Positions 35,312 through 44,503 of a DNA stretch of 64,000 nucleotides are shown in pieces. The notes below the pieces were generated by a model. The model ran no database searches and had not been told where the DNA came from. It worked only from the letters and a program-made list of their open reading frames with translations. Both the position numbers and the translations under genes were made by a program. Each line of letters begins with the position of its first letter. Within the stretch, counting starts at the first letter, position 1. Source of the stretch: Sterolibacterium sp. (GTDB lineage Bacteria; Pseudomonadota; Gammaproteobacteria; Burkholderiales; Rhodocyclaceae); assembly GCA_028713555.1 (NCBI GenBank), contig JAQTOA010000010.1, positions 67,824 through 131,823 of the forward strand, read 5' to 3'.

Positions 35312-37477
35312 TTAGTGGGCGCTTTTGTCTGCGGCGGGGCGCGAACGGTCTGCGCTGCCCGGCGCCGTGCCATGCTCGTTGAATACGGCCGCGTTGAGGG
35401 AATCAATCAGGGCTTGTAGGTCTTCTGTCCCGCCGAAGACTCGCTGGGCCTCGTGCAGTCCACCCATTTGCGAAAACGTGTGGAAGTAGGCGAAATGCTC
35501 GGGCATCATTTCAGTCAGCGTGTCGGCGTTGGCGCGAATCTGGCTGCCGAGTATGCGCAGCCAGCGATCCTGTTCGGCGGTCAGATTCTGCTGTTCCAGC
35601 CGCCATGCCTCGAACCTGGCACCCAACTCGGCGGCCTTCTGCTCTGATGCTTCGGGGAACAGCATATTGCCGTTCTCATCGATGCTGATCCATTCGCGCG
35701 TGGTCGGGTCGATGTGGTCGTCGATGTCCAGCGACAGCAGCCGCCTGGGTTCGTAGTGCTTCTTCTTTTTCGGCTCCATGACCAAGCCACCGCCGCCAAG
35801 CGTATCCTCGTCACCGTGGTAGTCGCAGACGCCGACGAAATCGAACATGGTGAAGATCGGCTTCTTGCTGGTCTTGCGCGTACCCCGGCCGCGCATCTGC
35901 TGATAGAGGATGGCCGAACGGGTGAAGCGGGCGAAGACAAGGTTGCAGACTTCCGGGCAGTCGAAGCCGGTATCGAGCATATTCACGGATACCAGAATCT
36001 GCGGGAAGGGCTCTTTCTTGAAGCGGCGAATCTTGCTCATGCCATCCAGCGTGTCGTCCTTGCCGGTGCCAGACACCACATAGTCGGCAAAGCGAACTTC
36101 GGCGGACGGCTTCTTGTCGGCGAATTCGGTATCGAACATCTGTGCCAGCGTTTCCGCGTGTTTCTTGTTGACGGCAAAGACGATGGTCTTGCCGATAAGG
36201 GGCATGCGCAATATGCCCCTGCGGTCGGTAAAGCCCTTTTCCAGCACTTCGCGGAACTCGCGCACGATCACCCGGTTGCGTTCGGGAATCGTGAAGCGAC
36301 GTTCTAGAGCTGACGGGTCGATCACGATGGGGTCGCCGGGTTTGGCAACTGCGGCAAACAGTAGCTCAAACTCCGCGCGGGTCTCGGTATCCATCGCCGA
36401 CCAGTCCAGTTCGTTCCGCTTGACCTCAAAGCCGCCTTCGGCAGCGGTCTTCACGGTCTTGGCCTGATAGATTTGATACGGGGCCAGCACGCCGTCGCGG
36501 ATGGCATCTTTCAGCTTGTAGGTGAAGGTCGGGGCATCCACCTCGAAGAAGCGCAGGGTATCGCGCACAAACAGTTTGTCTTCGTCATCGCCCTCCATGC
36601 CGTCGAGGTTGGCAACACAGGGAGTAGCGGTCAGGCCGATCTGCGTGCCGTCGAAATGTTTGAGCACACCGCTCCACTTGCCGTAGATGCTGCGGTGGCA
36701 TTCGTCGGAAATGACCAGATCGAAATAACCCGACGAATACTCGCTATAGATGTTGATCATGCTTTGCAGCGTGGTGATGGTGATCCGCTTCTCGTCCTGG
36801 AAGCGTCGCCCGGCCCGTAGCACATAGGCCGGATAGTCGGGCAGGTGCTCGGCGAAGGCGTCTTCGGTCTGCTTGGCGAGCGGGATGCGATCCACCAGGA
36901 ACAACACGCGGGTGATGGCGTTGGCCTCGAACAGCCGCTTGATGAGCGCCGCGGCGGTGCGGGTCTTGCCGGTGCCAGTCGCCATCTCAATCAAGAGTTT
37001 GCGCCGGCCTTGCTGGATTTCCCTGCTGACGGTCCGAATGCACTCTTGCTGGTAGTCGCGGCCGGCAATCTTCAAGTCGATGGGAACACTTTGCGGATCA
37101 CGGCGCAGTTGGCGGGTGGCGGCGCGTCGTTCGAGATCGTCCTGCTTGAAGAAGGTCTTGACCGGATGGGGATAAGCCTCCTGCTCCCATTCCCAGAACA
37201 GCACCTCGGCACCGTTGGTGAGGAAGATGTAAGGCACGCGTAACTGCCTGGCGTAACCCTTGGCCTGTTCGGTGGCATTGTTGGGGCTGACGGCGTAGCG
37301 TTTGGCCTCGATGACGGCGAGACTATGTCCATGCCGGTCGCAGAGCACATAATCTGCGCGAGTACCATCGCCCAGCACCACTTCGTAGCGAACGGCATTG
37401 GAGTCGGTGGTGTTCCAACCCTGATCGGCCAGCAAAGCGTCGATGATGACTCGGGAGAAAGCTTCGTTTTTGTTCAT
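35312..37477 (-). CDS. hsdR: Type I restriction endonuclease/translocase subunit HsdR
   Basis: A 721-residue motor-nuclease. The PD-(D/E)XK nuclease core is at the N-terminus (TRADYVL with D42, then VIEAK with E58 and K60). The helicase follows: Walker A MATGTGKT (about 165-172), motif II SDECH, motif III TATP, and motif VI LYQQMRGRGTRK. It is shorter than EcoKI-type subunits but fits the EcoEI-like group. It is the first gene of hsdR-hsdM-hsdS on the minus strand. Confidence 0.94.
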   Translation of the reverse strand: MNKNEAFSRVIIDALLADQGWNTTDSNAVRYEVVLGDGTRADYVLCDRHGHSLAVIEAKRYAVSPNNATEQAKGYARQLRVPYIFLTNGAEVLFWEWEQEAYPHPVKTFFKQDDLERRAATRQLRRDPQSVPIDLKIAGRDYQQECIRTVSREIQQGRRKLLIEMATGTGKTRTAAALIKRLFEANAITRVLFLVDRIPLAKQTEDAFAEHLPDYPAYVLRAGRRFQDEKRITITTLQSMINIYSEYSSGYFDLVISDECHRSIYGKWSGVLKHFDGTQIGLTATPCVANLDGMEGDDEDKLFVRDTLRFFEVDAPTFTYKLKDAIRDGVLAPYQIYQAKTVKTAAEGGFEVKRNELDWSAMDTETRAEFELLFAAVAKPGDPIVIDPSALERRFTIPERNRVIVREFREVLEKGFTDRRGILRMPLIGKTIVFAVNKKHAETLAQMFDTEFADKKPSAEVRFADYVVSGTGKDDTLDGMSKIRRFKKEPFPQILVSVNMLDTGFDCPEVCNLVFARFTRSAILYQQMRGRGTRKTSKKPIFTMFDFVGVCDYHGDEDTLGGGGLVMEPKKKKHYEPRRLLSLDIDDHIDPTTREWISIDENGNMLFPEASEQKAAELGARFEAWRLEQQNLTAEQDRWLRILGSQIRANADTLTEMMPEHFAYFHTFSQMGGLHEAQRVFGGTEDLQALIDSLNAAVFNEHGTAPGSADRSRPAADKSAH

Positions 37478-37508
37478 CGTGTCCGGGAAGCACTAATCTT
37501 TTGTCATT

Positions 37509-38222
37509 CTAACCCTTGGGTGATGCCGAGTCCTTAGCCAACCCGCCGTCTTCCATCAGCAACTGGCGCCGGGCGCGGCTGCCGAGATGCGGGTCGTGGG
37601 TAACGACGATCAGCGTCACGCCACGGCCATTGAGTTCCTCCAGCAAGCGCATCACTTCTTCGCCAGTGGCGCGGTCGAGATTGCCGGTCGGCTCGTCGGC
37701 CAGAATCACCGCCGGTTGCATGACCGTGGCGCGGGCGATGGCGACACGCTGGCGCTGGCCGCCCGAGAGCTGGTCGGGGCGATGATCGGCACGGCCTTCC
37801 AGGCCGTAGTCCTTGAGCGCCTGGCGCACCCGCACAGTGCGCTCCTGAGGGACGATGCCGGCCAGGGTCATCGGCAGGGCGATGTTTTCTGCCGCCGTCA
37901 GGCGCGGCACCAGATGGAAGCTCTGGAAGACGAAGCCGATCCGTTCGCTGCGTACGCGCGCCTGCTCTTCGGCCGAGAGGGTGGTCACGTCGCGTCCTTC
38001 GAGCCGGTAGATGCCCTCGTCCGGCCGGTCGAGCAAGCCGAGCAGATTAAGCAAGGTCGACTTGCCGGAACCGGAAGGTCCCATGACCGCAACATATTCC
38101 CCGGCAGCGATGGCGACATCGAGGTGACGCAGGGCATATACCTCGCTGTCGCCGAGCTTGAACACCCGCTCGATGCCGGCAAGCTCGATCTGTGCCGGTG
38201 TTGCCTTGGTCGCTGGGGTCAT
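37509..38222 (-). CDS. MacB/LolD-type ABC ATPase
   Basis: A 237-residue ATPase: Walker A GPSGSGKST, signature LSGGQRQRVAIARA, Walker B VILADEPTGNLD, and the family's D-loop and H-loop (LIVVTHDPHLGSR). The match is with macrolide/lipoprotein-type exporters (MacB, LolD). It lies 18 bp downstream of the adaptor gene, and its natural partners, the two MacB-type permeases, begin 6.4 kb further on. No terminator is evident before hsdR. Confidence 0.94.
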   Translation of the reverse strand: MTPATKATPAQIELAGIERVFKLGDSEVYALRHLDVAIAAGEYVAVMGPSGSGKSTLLNLLGLLDRPDEGIYRLEGRDVTTLSAEEQARVRSERIGFVFQSFHLVPRLTAAENIALPMTLAGIVPQERTVRVRQALKDYGLEGRADHRPDQLSGGQRQRVAIARATVMQPAVILADEPTGNLDRATGEEVMRLLEELNGRGVTLIVVTHDPHLGSRARRQLLMEDGGLAKDSASPKG

Positions 38223-38240
38223 ACCACTGTCACCGGGCGG

Positions 38241-39419
38241 CTATTTGGTGGTGAGCGTGCCTTTGTCGTCCGCCACGACCAGGACGCCGGCTTTCACCCC
38301 TTCGCGCTCCAGCGAGGTAACGACGCGTTCGCCTGCCGTCAGACCTTCCACTACCTCGGTGTATTCCCAGTTGGACAGGCCGGTCTTGATCTTGCGTTCT
38401 TCTAACGTACCATCGGCGCGAACCACCAGCACCCGGCCGCCCTCGAGCAAGGCAGAGGTGGGGACGCGCACCGCGTTGTCGTGCACCACCAGCACCACTT
38501 CGACGTCGGCGCTGTAGCCAACCAGCAGCCGGCCTGCCGCCTCAGGTTGATCGAAGGTGGCCTCGATGTCCACCGTCCGCGACTGTTTCTCGACCGCCGA
38601 AACATAAGGCGCCACGCGCTTGACGCGGCCGGCGAAGGCCTGCTTGGGGAAGGCGTCGAGGCGAATGCGCACCGGCTGGCCGACCTGGATTTTCGGTGCA
38701 TCCACCTCGTCCATCGGCGCCTTGACATACAGACAGGACTCGTCGATCAAGTCGATGGCGGGCGGCATCGGTACCCCCGGGGGCGAGGGCGTCGAGAATT
38801 CGCCCACCTCGCCGACAATTTTCGCCACCGTGCCGGCAAAGGGAGCGTAAAGCACGGTGCGCCCCTGCTCGACGCGGGTGGCGTTGACCCGCATCTGGGC
38901 CTGGACGACATCCGCCTTGACTGCCTCGCAAGAGGCATGCCGGGCGTCGGCATCGGCGCGCGCCGCCTCTTCCCTTGAGTTCGAGACGAAACCCTTGACG
39001 CGCAATTCGGCCTGACGCCTGGCCTCGCTCTCGGCATTGGCAGCCAGGGTGCATGCCTCGGCGACATGCTTGCGGGCGGACTCCAGCTGGGACAGTGCCA
39101 GCGAAGTCTGCGCCTGCTGGTCGTCGTTCCACAGCTTGATGAGGAGTTGGCCCTTCGTTACCTTGTCCCCCTCCTTGACCGCCAGTACTTCGATGCGGCC
39201 GCCCAGAATCGTCGACAACTTGGTGCGCAGGCAGGCTTCGACTGTCCCGGCGCGGGTATTGGCGATGGTGGATTCGACCTTGCCGTGGCCGACCTCCCTG
39301 AGGACGACGGGCATCGGCTTGGCTCTGGTGACCCACCACCAGCTTGCAACCGCCAGGCCAAGCAGGACAAGGACGACCAATAGACGGCGAACGAGGGTTG
39401 CAGATAGGGGAGAAGTCAT
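38241..39419 (-). CDS. Periplasmic adaptor of a MacAB-like efflux system
   Basis: A 392-residue membrane-fusion protein. One N-terminal transmembrane anchor (LLVVLVLLGLAVASWWWV) is followed by a biotinyl-lipoyl-like half motif (GRIEVLAVKEGDKVTKGQLLIKL), an alpha-helical hairpin and a second lipoyl half (VLYAPFAGTVAKIVGEVGEF), then a beta-barrel domain. Operon with the ATPase and, originally, the two permeases. The substrate is unknown. Confidence 0.9.
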   Translation of the reverse strand: MTSPLSATLVRRLLVVLVLLGLAVASWWWVTRAKPMPVVLREVGHGKVESTIANTRAGTVEACLRTKLSTILGGRIEVLAVKEGDKVTKGQLLIKLWNDDQQAQTSLALSQLESARKHVAEACTLAANAESEARRQAELRVKGFVSNSREEAARADADARHASCEAVKADVVQAQMRVNATRVEQGRTVLYAPFAGTVAKIVGEVGEFSTPSPPGVPMPPAIDLIDESCLYVKAPMDEVDAPKIQVGQPVRIRLDAFPKQAFAGRVKRVAPYVSAVEKQSRTVDIEATFDQPEAAGRLLVGYSADVEVVLVVHDNAVRVPTSALLEGGRVLVVRADGTLEERKIKTGLSNWEYTEVVEGLTAGERVVTSLEREGVKAGVLVVADDKGTLTTK

Positions 39420-39683
39420 GGTGTTTGAATGGGTTCAGTACCTGCGCGGACCATGAAGAACAGTCTGGCATGACCTCGCTCACGAACGATAAGCAGAATG
39501 GATTCTACCCGATTGGTTAATTACAATGATCACTTCGGATCGGGACGCAGTTTGCATTCCCACCATCCCGTCATCAGCGTGAAGCCGGATAAGCATTATT
39601 ACGAATATCCAGCAAGCCGGGAATGTGGTTGAATGGCGACATATGGATTCACCCCAAGATGCCTGCATGCCAGGCCATGAATT

Positions 39684-40256
39684 ATGGAAGACAACCGAAA
39701 AAGTCCACGCTACCCCATCCGTTGGCGCAGTGCGATTGTCGTCGAGGGCCATGGCAAGCCAGAAACCATACAATGCAGAACCAACGATATCAGTATCTCT
39801 GGCGTTTCAGTGATTTGTCATCGCAATATTTCGGCGCCTCATGCTGTAACTGTTTATTTGTTAATTGACCCGGGCAACGAGAATCATCCGCAGGTGATCG
39901 TCGAGGCACAAGGCAGCATTATGAATAACGTGCTTTCTGGACAGCAGGGAGGCTTCCGCCTTGGAATTCAATTTACCAAGTTCGCCGGAGACGGCAAGCA
40001 GGTTCTGCTGAAATACCTGCCAAAAGATTCGGCTCCGGCCGCAAAGCGGACTCTGGCTCCAGATGTGGCCACGCCAGTAGATTCGGCTCCGGCTGCTGAC
40101 AAGGCTACGGCTCCAGATAAGGGCTTGGCTGCCGGTGAGGCCTCGGGCCCGGATGTGACTCCAATTGCAGATGAGACGCCGGCTACCGATGAGGCTCCGA
40201 CTGCAAATGCGGCTTCGGCTGCCGATGAGGCTCCCACTACTCCGGATACTCGTTAA
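39684..40256 (+). CDS. PilZ-domain protein with a low-complexity tail
   Basis: A 190-residue protein. Residues 1-115 form a PilZ domain: the c-di-GMP-binding RxxxR is RYPIR (RKSPRYPIRW) and the second motif is NDISISGVSV (D/NxSxxG). The last 75 residues are a repeated Ala/Pro/Asp/Thr tail built on units like APAADKATAPD, probably disordered. It is likely a cyclic-di-GMP receptor. The 264 bp before it, shared with the divergent adaptor gene, hold no other gene. Confidence 0.85.
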   Translation: MEDNRKSPRYPIRWRSAIVVEGHGKPETIQCRTNDISISGVSVICHRNISAPHAVTVYLLIDPGNENHPQVIVEAQGSIMNNVLSGQQGGFRLGIQFTKFAGDGKQVLLKYLPKDSAPAAKRTLAPDVATPVDSAPAADKATAPDKGLAAGEASGPDVTPIADETPATDEAPTANAASAADEAPTTPDTR

Positions 40257-40265
40257 AATCGCGGC

Positions 40266-42095
40266 ATGCGTCGCCGCCCCCCTTCCGCGGCCCTGCCAGG
40301 GCCGCTGCTCGCCGAACCGCAAGCTTGGCAAACCATCAAGTCGCTGTTGCCTTACCTGCTGGCCTGGAAGGGGCGCGTTGTCTTCGCCCTGTCTTGCTTG
40401 ATCTGCGCCAAACTGGCCAACGTCGCGGTACCGCTGGTCTTCAAAGACATCATTGATGGCCTGGGCGTTCAGGCCGACAAGGCGGCTGTGTTAGTGCCGC
40501 TGGGACTGATCGCTACCTACGGTGTCTTGCGTTTCTCGACGTCGCTATTCACCGAACTGCGCGAATTGGTTTTTACCCGCGTCACGCAGCGGGCGGTGAG
40601 AACCATTTCCCTGCAGGTATTCGATCACCTGCACGCCCTTTCCCTGCGCTTCCACCTGGAACGTCAGACCGGCGGTCTGACGCGCGATATCGAACGCGGC
40701 ACCCGCGCTATTGGTTCATTAATTAGTTATACGCTGTATTCCATCCTGCCGACGCTGGTGGAAATAGCGCTGGTACTGGGCATCCTGCTGGTCAAATACG
40801 AAATCAGCTTTGCCCTGATCACGGTTGCCACGCTAGTGGTTTATATCGGCCTGACGATCGTCATCACCAACTGGCGAACCCATTTGCGACGCGAGGCCAA
40901 CGAACTCGATTCGGCCGCTAACTCAAGAGCCATCGACAGCCTGCTCAACTACGAGACGGTCAAGTACTTCAACAACGAAGCCTTTGAAGCGCGCCGTTAC
41001 GATGGCCAGATGGCCAAATGGGAGGCGGCTCAGGTCAAGAGCCAGATGTCATTGTCTCTGCTCAACCTGAGCCAGGCAGTGGTCATTTCTATCGCCGTGG
41101 CGCTGATGATGTGGCGCGCCAGCGTCGGTGTGGCGGCAGGCAGCATGACGCTGGGCGATATCGTGCTGGTAAATGCTTTCCTGGTCCAGCTTTACATTCC
41201 GCTCAACTTCCTCGGCGTGCTCTATCGCGAGATCCGCCAGTCGCTCACCGACATCGAGCGCATGTTTGCCTTGCTGCGGCAGAACCGCGAAGTACAGGAC
41301 GCCCCTGACGCGCGGCCCTTGCTGCCGGGACCTTGCACGATAGCCTTCGAGCGGGTGAGCTTCAGCTATGAGCCAAAACGGCAAATCCTGTTCGATGTAA
41401 ACTTCGTCATACCAGCCGGCAAGACGGTGGCCGTGGTCGGGCACAGCGGCTCGGGCAAGAGCACCCTGGCGCGGCTGCTGTACCGCTTCTACGAGGTGGA
41501 TGTCGAACAGGCAAGGGGCGGCATCCGCATCAATGGCACCGACATCCGCCGCCTGACCCAGAGTTCGCTGCGCGCCGCGATCGGCATCGTGCCGCAGGAT
41601 ACCGTGCTGTTCAACGACACTATCCACTACAACATCCAGTATGGCCGGCCCGAGGCCTCGCAAGAAGAAGTTGTCGCCGCCGCACGCGCGGCCCAGTTGC
41701 ACGAGTTCATCGCGCGCCTGCCCGACGGCTACCAGACTCGGGTTGGCGAGCGCGGCCTCAAGCTCTCCGGCGGCGAGAAGCAGCGTGTCGCCATCGCCCG
41801 GGCGCTCTTGAAGAATCCGCCGATCATGATTTTCGATGAAGCCACCTCGGCGCTCGATTCCAAGACCGAGCAGGCGATCCAGGCCCAGCTCGAACAGGCT
41901 GCACTTGGCCGAACCACGCTGGTGATCGCCCACCGTTTGTCGACGGTGATGAATGCCGATGAGATCCTGGTGCTTGACCAGGGGCATATCGTCGAGCGCG
42001 GCCACCATCGCGCCCTGCTGGAGCAAAATGGCGCTTATGCGCAGATGTGGGCGCTGCAGCAGCAGGAAGAGGCCACCGAGGAAACGGAATTTTAG
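40266..42095 (+). CDS. Atm1-type ABC exporter
   Basis: A 609-residue ABC half-transporter of the Atm1/HMT1 family, which exports glutathione-linked sulfur or heavy-metal compounds. Family marks are the membrane-domain segment LDSAANSRAIDSLLNYETVKYFNNE-type (residues about 217-240), Walker A GHSGSGKST, signature LSGGEKQRVAIARA and Walker B IMIFDEATSALD. Starts 9 bp after the PilZ gene, so the two may be co-transcribed. Confidence 0.93.
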   Translation: MRRRPPSAALPGPLLAEPQAWQTIKSLLPYLLAWKGRVVFALSCLICAKLANVAVPLVFKDIIDGLGVQADKAAVLVPLGLIATYGVLRFSTSLFTELRELVFTRVTQRAVRTISLQVFDHLHALSLRFHLERQTGGLTRDIERGTRAIGSLISYTLYSILPTLVEIALVLGILLVKYEISFALITVATLVVYIGLTIVITNWRTHLRREANELDSAANSRAIDSLLNYETVKYFNNEAFEARRYDGQMAKWEAAQVKSQMSLSLLNLSQAVVISIAVALMMWRASVGVAAGSMTLGDIVLVNAFLVQLYIPLNFLGVLYREIRQSLTDIERMFALLRQNREVQDAPDARPLLPGPCTIAFERVSFSYEPKRQILFDVNFVIPAGKTVAVVGHSGSGKSTLARLLYRFYEVDVEQARGGIRINGTDIRRLTQSSLRAAIGIVPQDTVLFNDTIHYNIQYGRPEASQEEVVAAARAAQLHEFIARLPDGYQTRVGERGLKLSGGEKQRVAIARALLKNPPIMIFDEATSALDSKTEQAIQAQLEQAALGRTTLVIAHRLSTVMNADEILVLDQGHIVERGHHRALLEQNGAYAQMWALQQQEEATEETEF

Positions 42096-42112
42096 CAAGG
42101 AAGATAGTGACG

Positions 42113-43027
42113 ATGCTCTGCCGCACTCTGTTGCTAGATGACGAAGCCCACGTGCTGGCCGCACTGCGCCGCGAACTGCTGCGCAAGCCTGACATTGGGC
42201 ACGACGGCCTCGAAATCGAGGCCTTCACCTCGCCGCGTCAAGCGCTGGCCCGTGCCGCAACGCCCGATGGCTATTTCGATCTCGCCATCGTCGATTACCA
42301 CATGCCGGAAATGGACGGCGTCCGTTTCCTCGCCGAACTTAGAAAGTTGCGACCGAATACCGTGCGCATTCTGCTTACCGGCGACACCGACTGCGAAGCG
42401 GCCATGGCGGCGATCAACACCGCAGGTGCCGACTGTTTGGTGTTCAAACCCTGGAACGAATATGACCTCAAGGGGCGCATCGCGCTGGCACTGCATCAGC
42501 GCGCGCTGGGGAGCGCCGTGTCGGCCGTGGTTCCCATGCCCCATACCGGTCCTTATCAACTCATGCTGGTCGACGATGAGATTTCCATTCTCAATGCACT
42601 GGTGCGCGAGCTCAGTGCCGGCGGCGCCGCCACTGGCGGCAGGCACCCTCTGTTTTCCATCAGCCGCCACGAATCAGCAATCACCGCGCTGGAAGCGGCC
42701 AGAGTCGTCTGCCCCGATGTGGTCATCGCCGACTACGCCATGCCGGGGCTCGACGGCATTACCTTTCTTCAGCGACTGCGCATACTTTGTCCAAATGCCG
42801 TGCGTATCATGCTCTCCGGTCGTGCCGATCTTGGCGTGCTGGCCGACGCCGTCAATCTGGCCGGCGTTTATCATTTCCTTCGCAAGCCCTGGGCCGCAAC
42901 CGAGCTACGCGCCGTCATCGCTCAAGCGCTGGTGTATCGGGACATTTTGATCGGAAACAATGCGGCGGTGTCTTTTCCGGAAACATGTGAATCTCGCTGC
43001 GATTCACTACCTCGGTCACCGTCTTAG
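42113..43027 (+). CDS. Tandem-receiver response regulator
   Basis: A 304-residue protein made of two receiver domains. Phospho-acceptor Asp residues are D61 (LAIVDYHMPEMDG) and D207 (VVIADYAMPGLDG), with the Lys in FKPW and RKPW. Both are of the RpfG/HD-GYP-associated receiver type, but no output domain follows. The start at 42113 has AAGGAAG upstream. It may act as a phosphate relay or sink for the Kai/c-di-GMP operon that converges on it from the other strand. Confidence 0.88.
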   Translation: MLCRTLLLDDEAHVLAALRRELLRKPDIGHDGLEIEAFTSPRQALARAATPDGYFDLAIVDYHMPEMDGVRFLAELRKLRPNTVRILLTGDTDCEAAMAAINTAGADCLVFKPWNEYDLKGRIALALHQRALGSAVSAVVPMPHTGPYQLMLVDDEISILNALVRELSAGGAATGGRHPLFSISRHESAITALEAARVVCPDVVIADYAMPGLDGITFLQRLRILCPNAVRIMLSGRADLGVLADAVNLAGVYHFLRKPWAATELRAVIAQALVYRDILIGNNAAVSFPETCESRCDSLPRSPS

Positions 43028-43112
43028 CTGAGACAAGGCATCGAACTCGAACTCGCGCGTCCGTTCCAGAGCCGCCCTCGTCGTCGTCGACCAGCATGAT
43101 GCGGCGTTTCAT
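43016..43112 (-). pseudogene. Truncated, frameshifted start of a receiver-domain gene
   Basis: On the minus strand the ATG at 43112 reads MKRRIMLVDDDE, the classic start of a receiver domain. A one-base shift after 43077 restores AALERTREFEFDALSQLRR and a stop at 43016. Nothing of the rest of the domain remains. It lies in the 105-bp gap between two convergent receiver-containing genes, directly downstream of the REC/HD-GYP gene, so it is likely the remains of a sixth operon gene. Confidence 0.6.
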
Positions 43113-43132
43113 CCCATGCTCCCTTGCAAGCG

Positions 43133-44503
43133 TCATGTCCGAACCGCCGAATTGGTGGCGGCGCCGATCCGCCCGGCGCGCACATGGATCACGACGCTTT
43201 CTTCCTCGCTGTTGGCGTAGTCCCGGATCTGCTTGATCAGGCTGTCGTCGAGCAGATAATCGGCCGCCAGCAGCAATGCGCCTTCGTGGCTGATCAGATT
43301 GCGACTCAGGACCATACCCGGCCTGAGGGCTTCCGCAGCCAGTGCCCACTCCTTGAGCGCCTTGCCGGCGCTCTCACTGCCGTCCAGGCTGACAAAGGCA
43401 TCGACCACCTGCGGATCGTAGCGTTTGCCCCGCGACTGCTGGATGAAGGCGATCCCTTCGGCTGAAGACAAGCGTTTGTCGCTGAAGGTGCCGATCTGCA
43501 GGCTGTCGTAGTCATTGGCGACGGCGAGGATGCGTGCGCCCAACGGAATATCCGTGCCGCCCAGACCATCCGGATAGCCTTGGCCGTCGTGGCGCTCATG
43601 ATGCGAACGCAACAGGCGGGCGGCGTTGCGCAGGCTGTCGAGCGCCATCAGGGCCGCCTCGCCCTTGCCCGGATGTTTTTTGTACAGGCCGAGTTGTGTG
43701 GCGTTCATCTGGCTCGGCGGTTTCACCAGCAGGGCGTCGGGAAGGCCGATCATGCCGATGTCGTGAAGCAGGCCGGCGAGTATCACATCCTGCACCGCAG
43801 CCCGGTCCAGCCCGAGCTTGACGGCGATGCGCTGGGACAGATCGGCGACGCGGCGCGAATGTCCGGCGCGCGCACCCTCGTTCAACTCGATCAGGTTCGA
43901 GAAAACCTTGATCGAGGTGAGGAAGCTGGTCTTCAGCTTCTCGTTGGCGACGGCCAGCGCATCATGGGACAGGCGCAATTCCGCAGTACGCTTCTCGACC
44001 CGGGCTTCGAGGCTGGCGTTGAGCTCGCGCAGTTCCTCGTTCTGCCGCTGCGTCAAGGCTTCGAGACGCCGTTTGTCGTGCTCCAACTGCTGGCGTTCCA
44101 GCGCGTGGCGAACGATCAGGCGTACGTCCTGGTCGTCCCATGGCTTGGCGATGTAGCGGAAAATCCGGCCCTGGTTGATCGCCTCGATGGTCGAATCGAT
44201 ATCGGCATAGCCGGTGAGCAGGATGCGCAAGGCGTCCGGCCAGCGGCGGCCGACCTGTTCGAGAAAATGCGCGCCGTTCATTTCCGGCATGCGCATGTCG
44301 GAAATCACCAGATCGACCGGCTCGCTCTCCAGCAGCTTGATACCCGCATCGCCGCTAGTGGCAGTGAGTACCCGGTAGCCGTCCTGGCGGAACAGCCGGC
44401 GCAGGGCGGAAAGAATGTTCTGCTCGTCATCGACACAGAGCAGGGTCGCTGTCGCAGCCTCCGCTATGGGTTCTGTCGCCGGCACCTGGGCAAGCTCGCT
44501 CAT
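43133..44503 (-). CDS. Response regulator with HD-GYP c-di-GMP phosphodiesterase domain
   Basis: A 456-residue RpfG-like protein. An N-terminal receiver (phospho-Asp D69 in VISDMRMPEMNG) leads through a coiled coil (about 135-190) to an HD-GYP domain: HD at 247-248 (GLLHDIGMIGLPD) and HHERHDGQGYPDG at 301-313. All metal-binding motifs look intact, so it should break down cyclic-di-GMP. It is the last gene of the kai operon and overlaps the histidine kinase by 4 bp. Confidence 0.93.
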   Translation of the reverse strand: MSELAQVPATEPIAEAATATLLCVDDEQNILSALRRLFRQDGYRVLTATSGDAGIKLLESEPVDLVISDMRMPEMNGAHFLEQVGRRWPDALRILLTGYADIDSTIEAINQGRIFRYIAKPWDDQDVRLIVRHALERQQLEHDKRRLEALTQRQNEELRELNASLEARVEKRTAELRLSHDALAVANEKLKTSFLTSIKVFSNLIELNEGARAGHSRRVADLSQRIAVKLGLDRAAVQDVILAGLLHDIGMIGLPDALLVKPPSQMNATQLGLYKKHPGKGEAALMALDSLRNAARLLRSHHERHDGQGYPDGLGGTDIPLGARILAVANDYDSLQIGTFSDKRLSSAEGIAFIQQSRGKRYDPQVVDAFVSLDGSESAGKALKEWALAAEALRPGMVLSRNLISHEGALLLAADYLLDDSLIKQIRDYANSEEESVVIHVRAGRIGAATNSAVRT

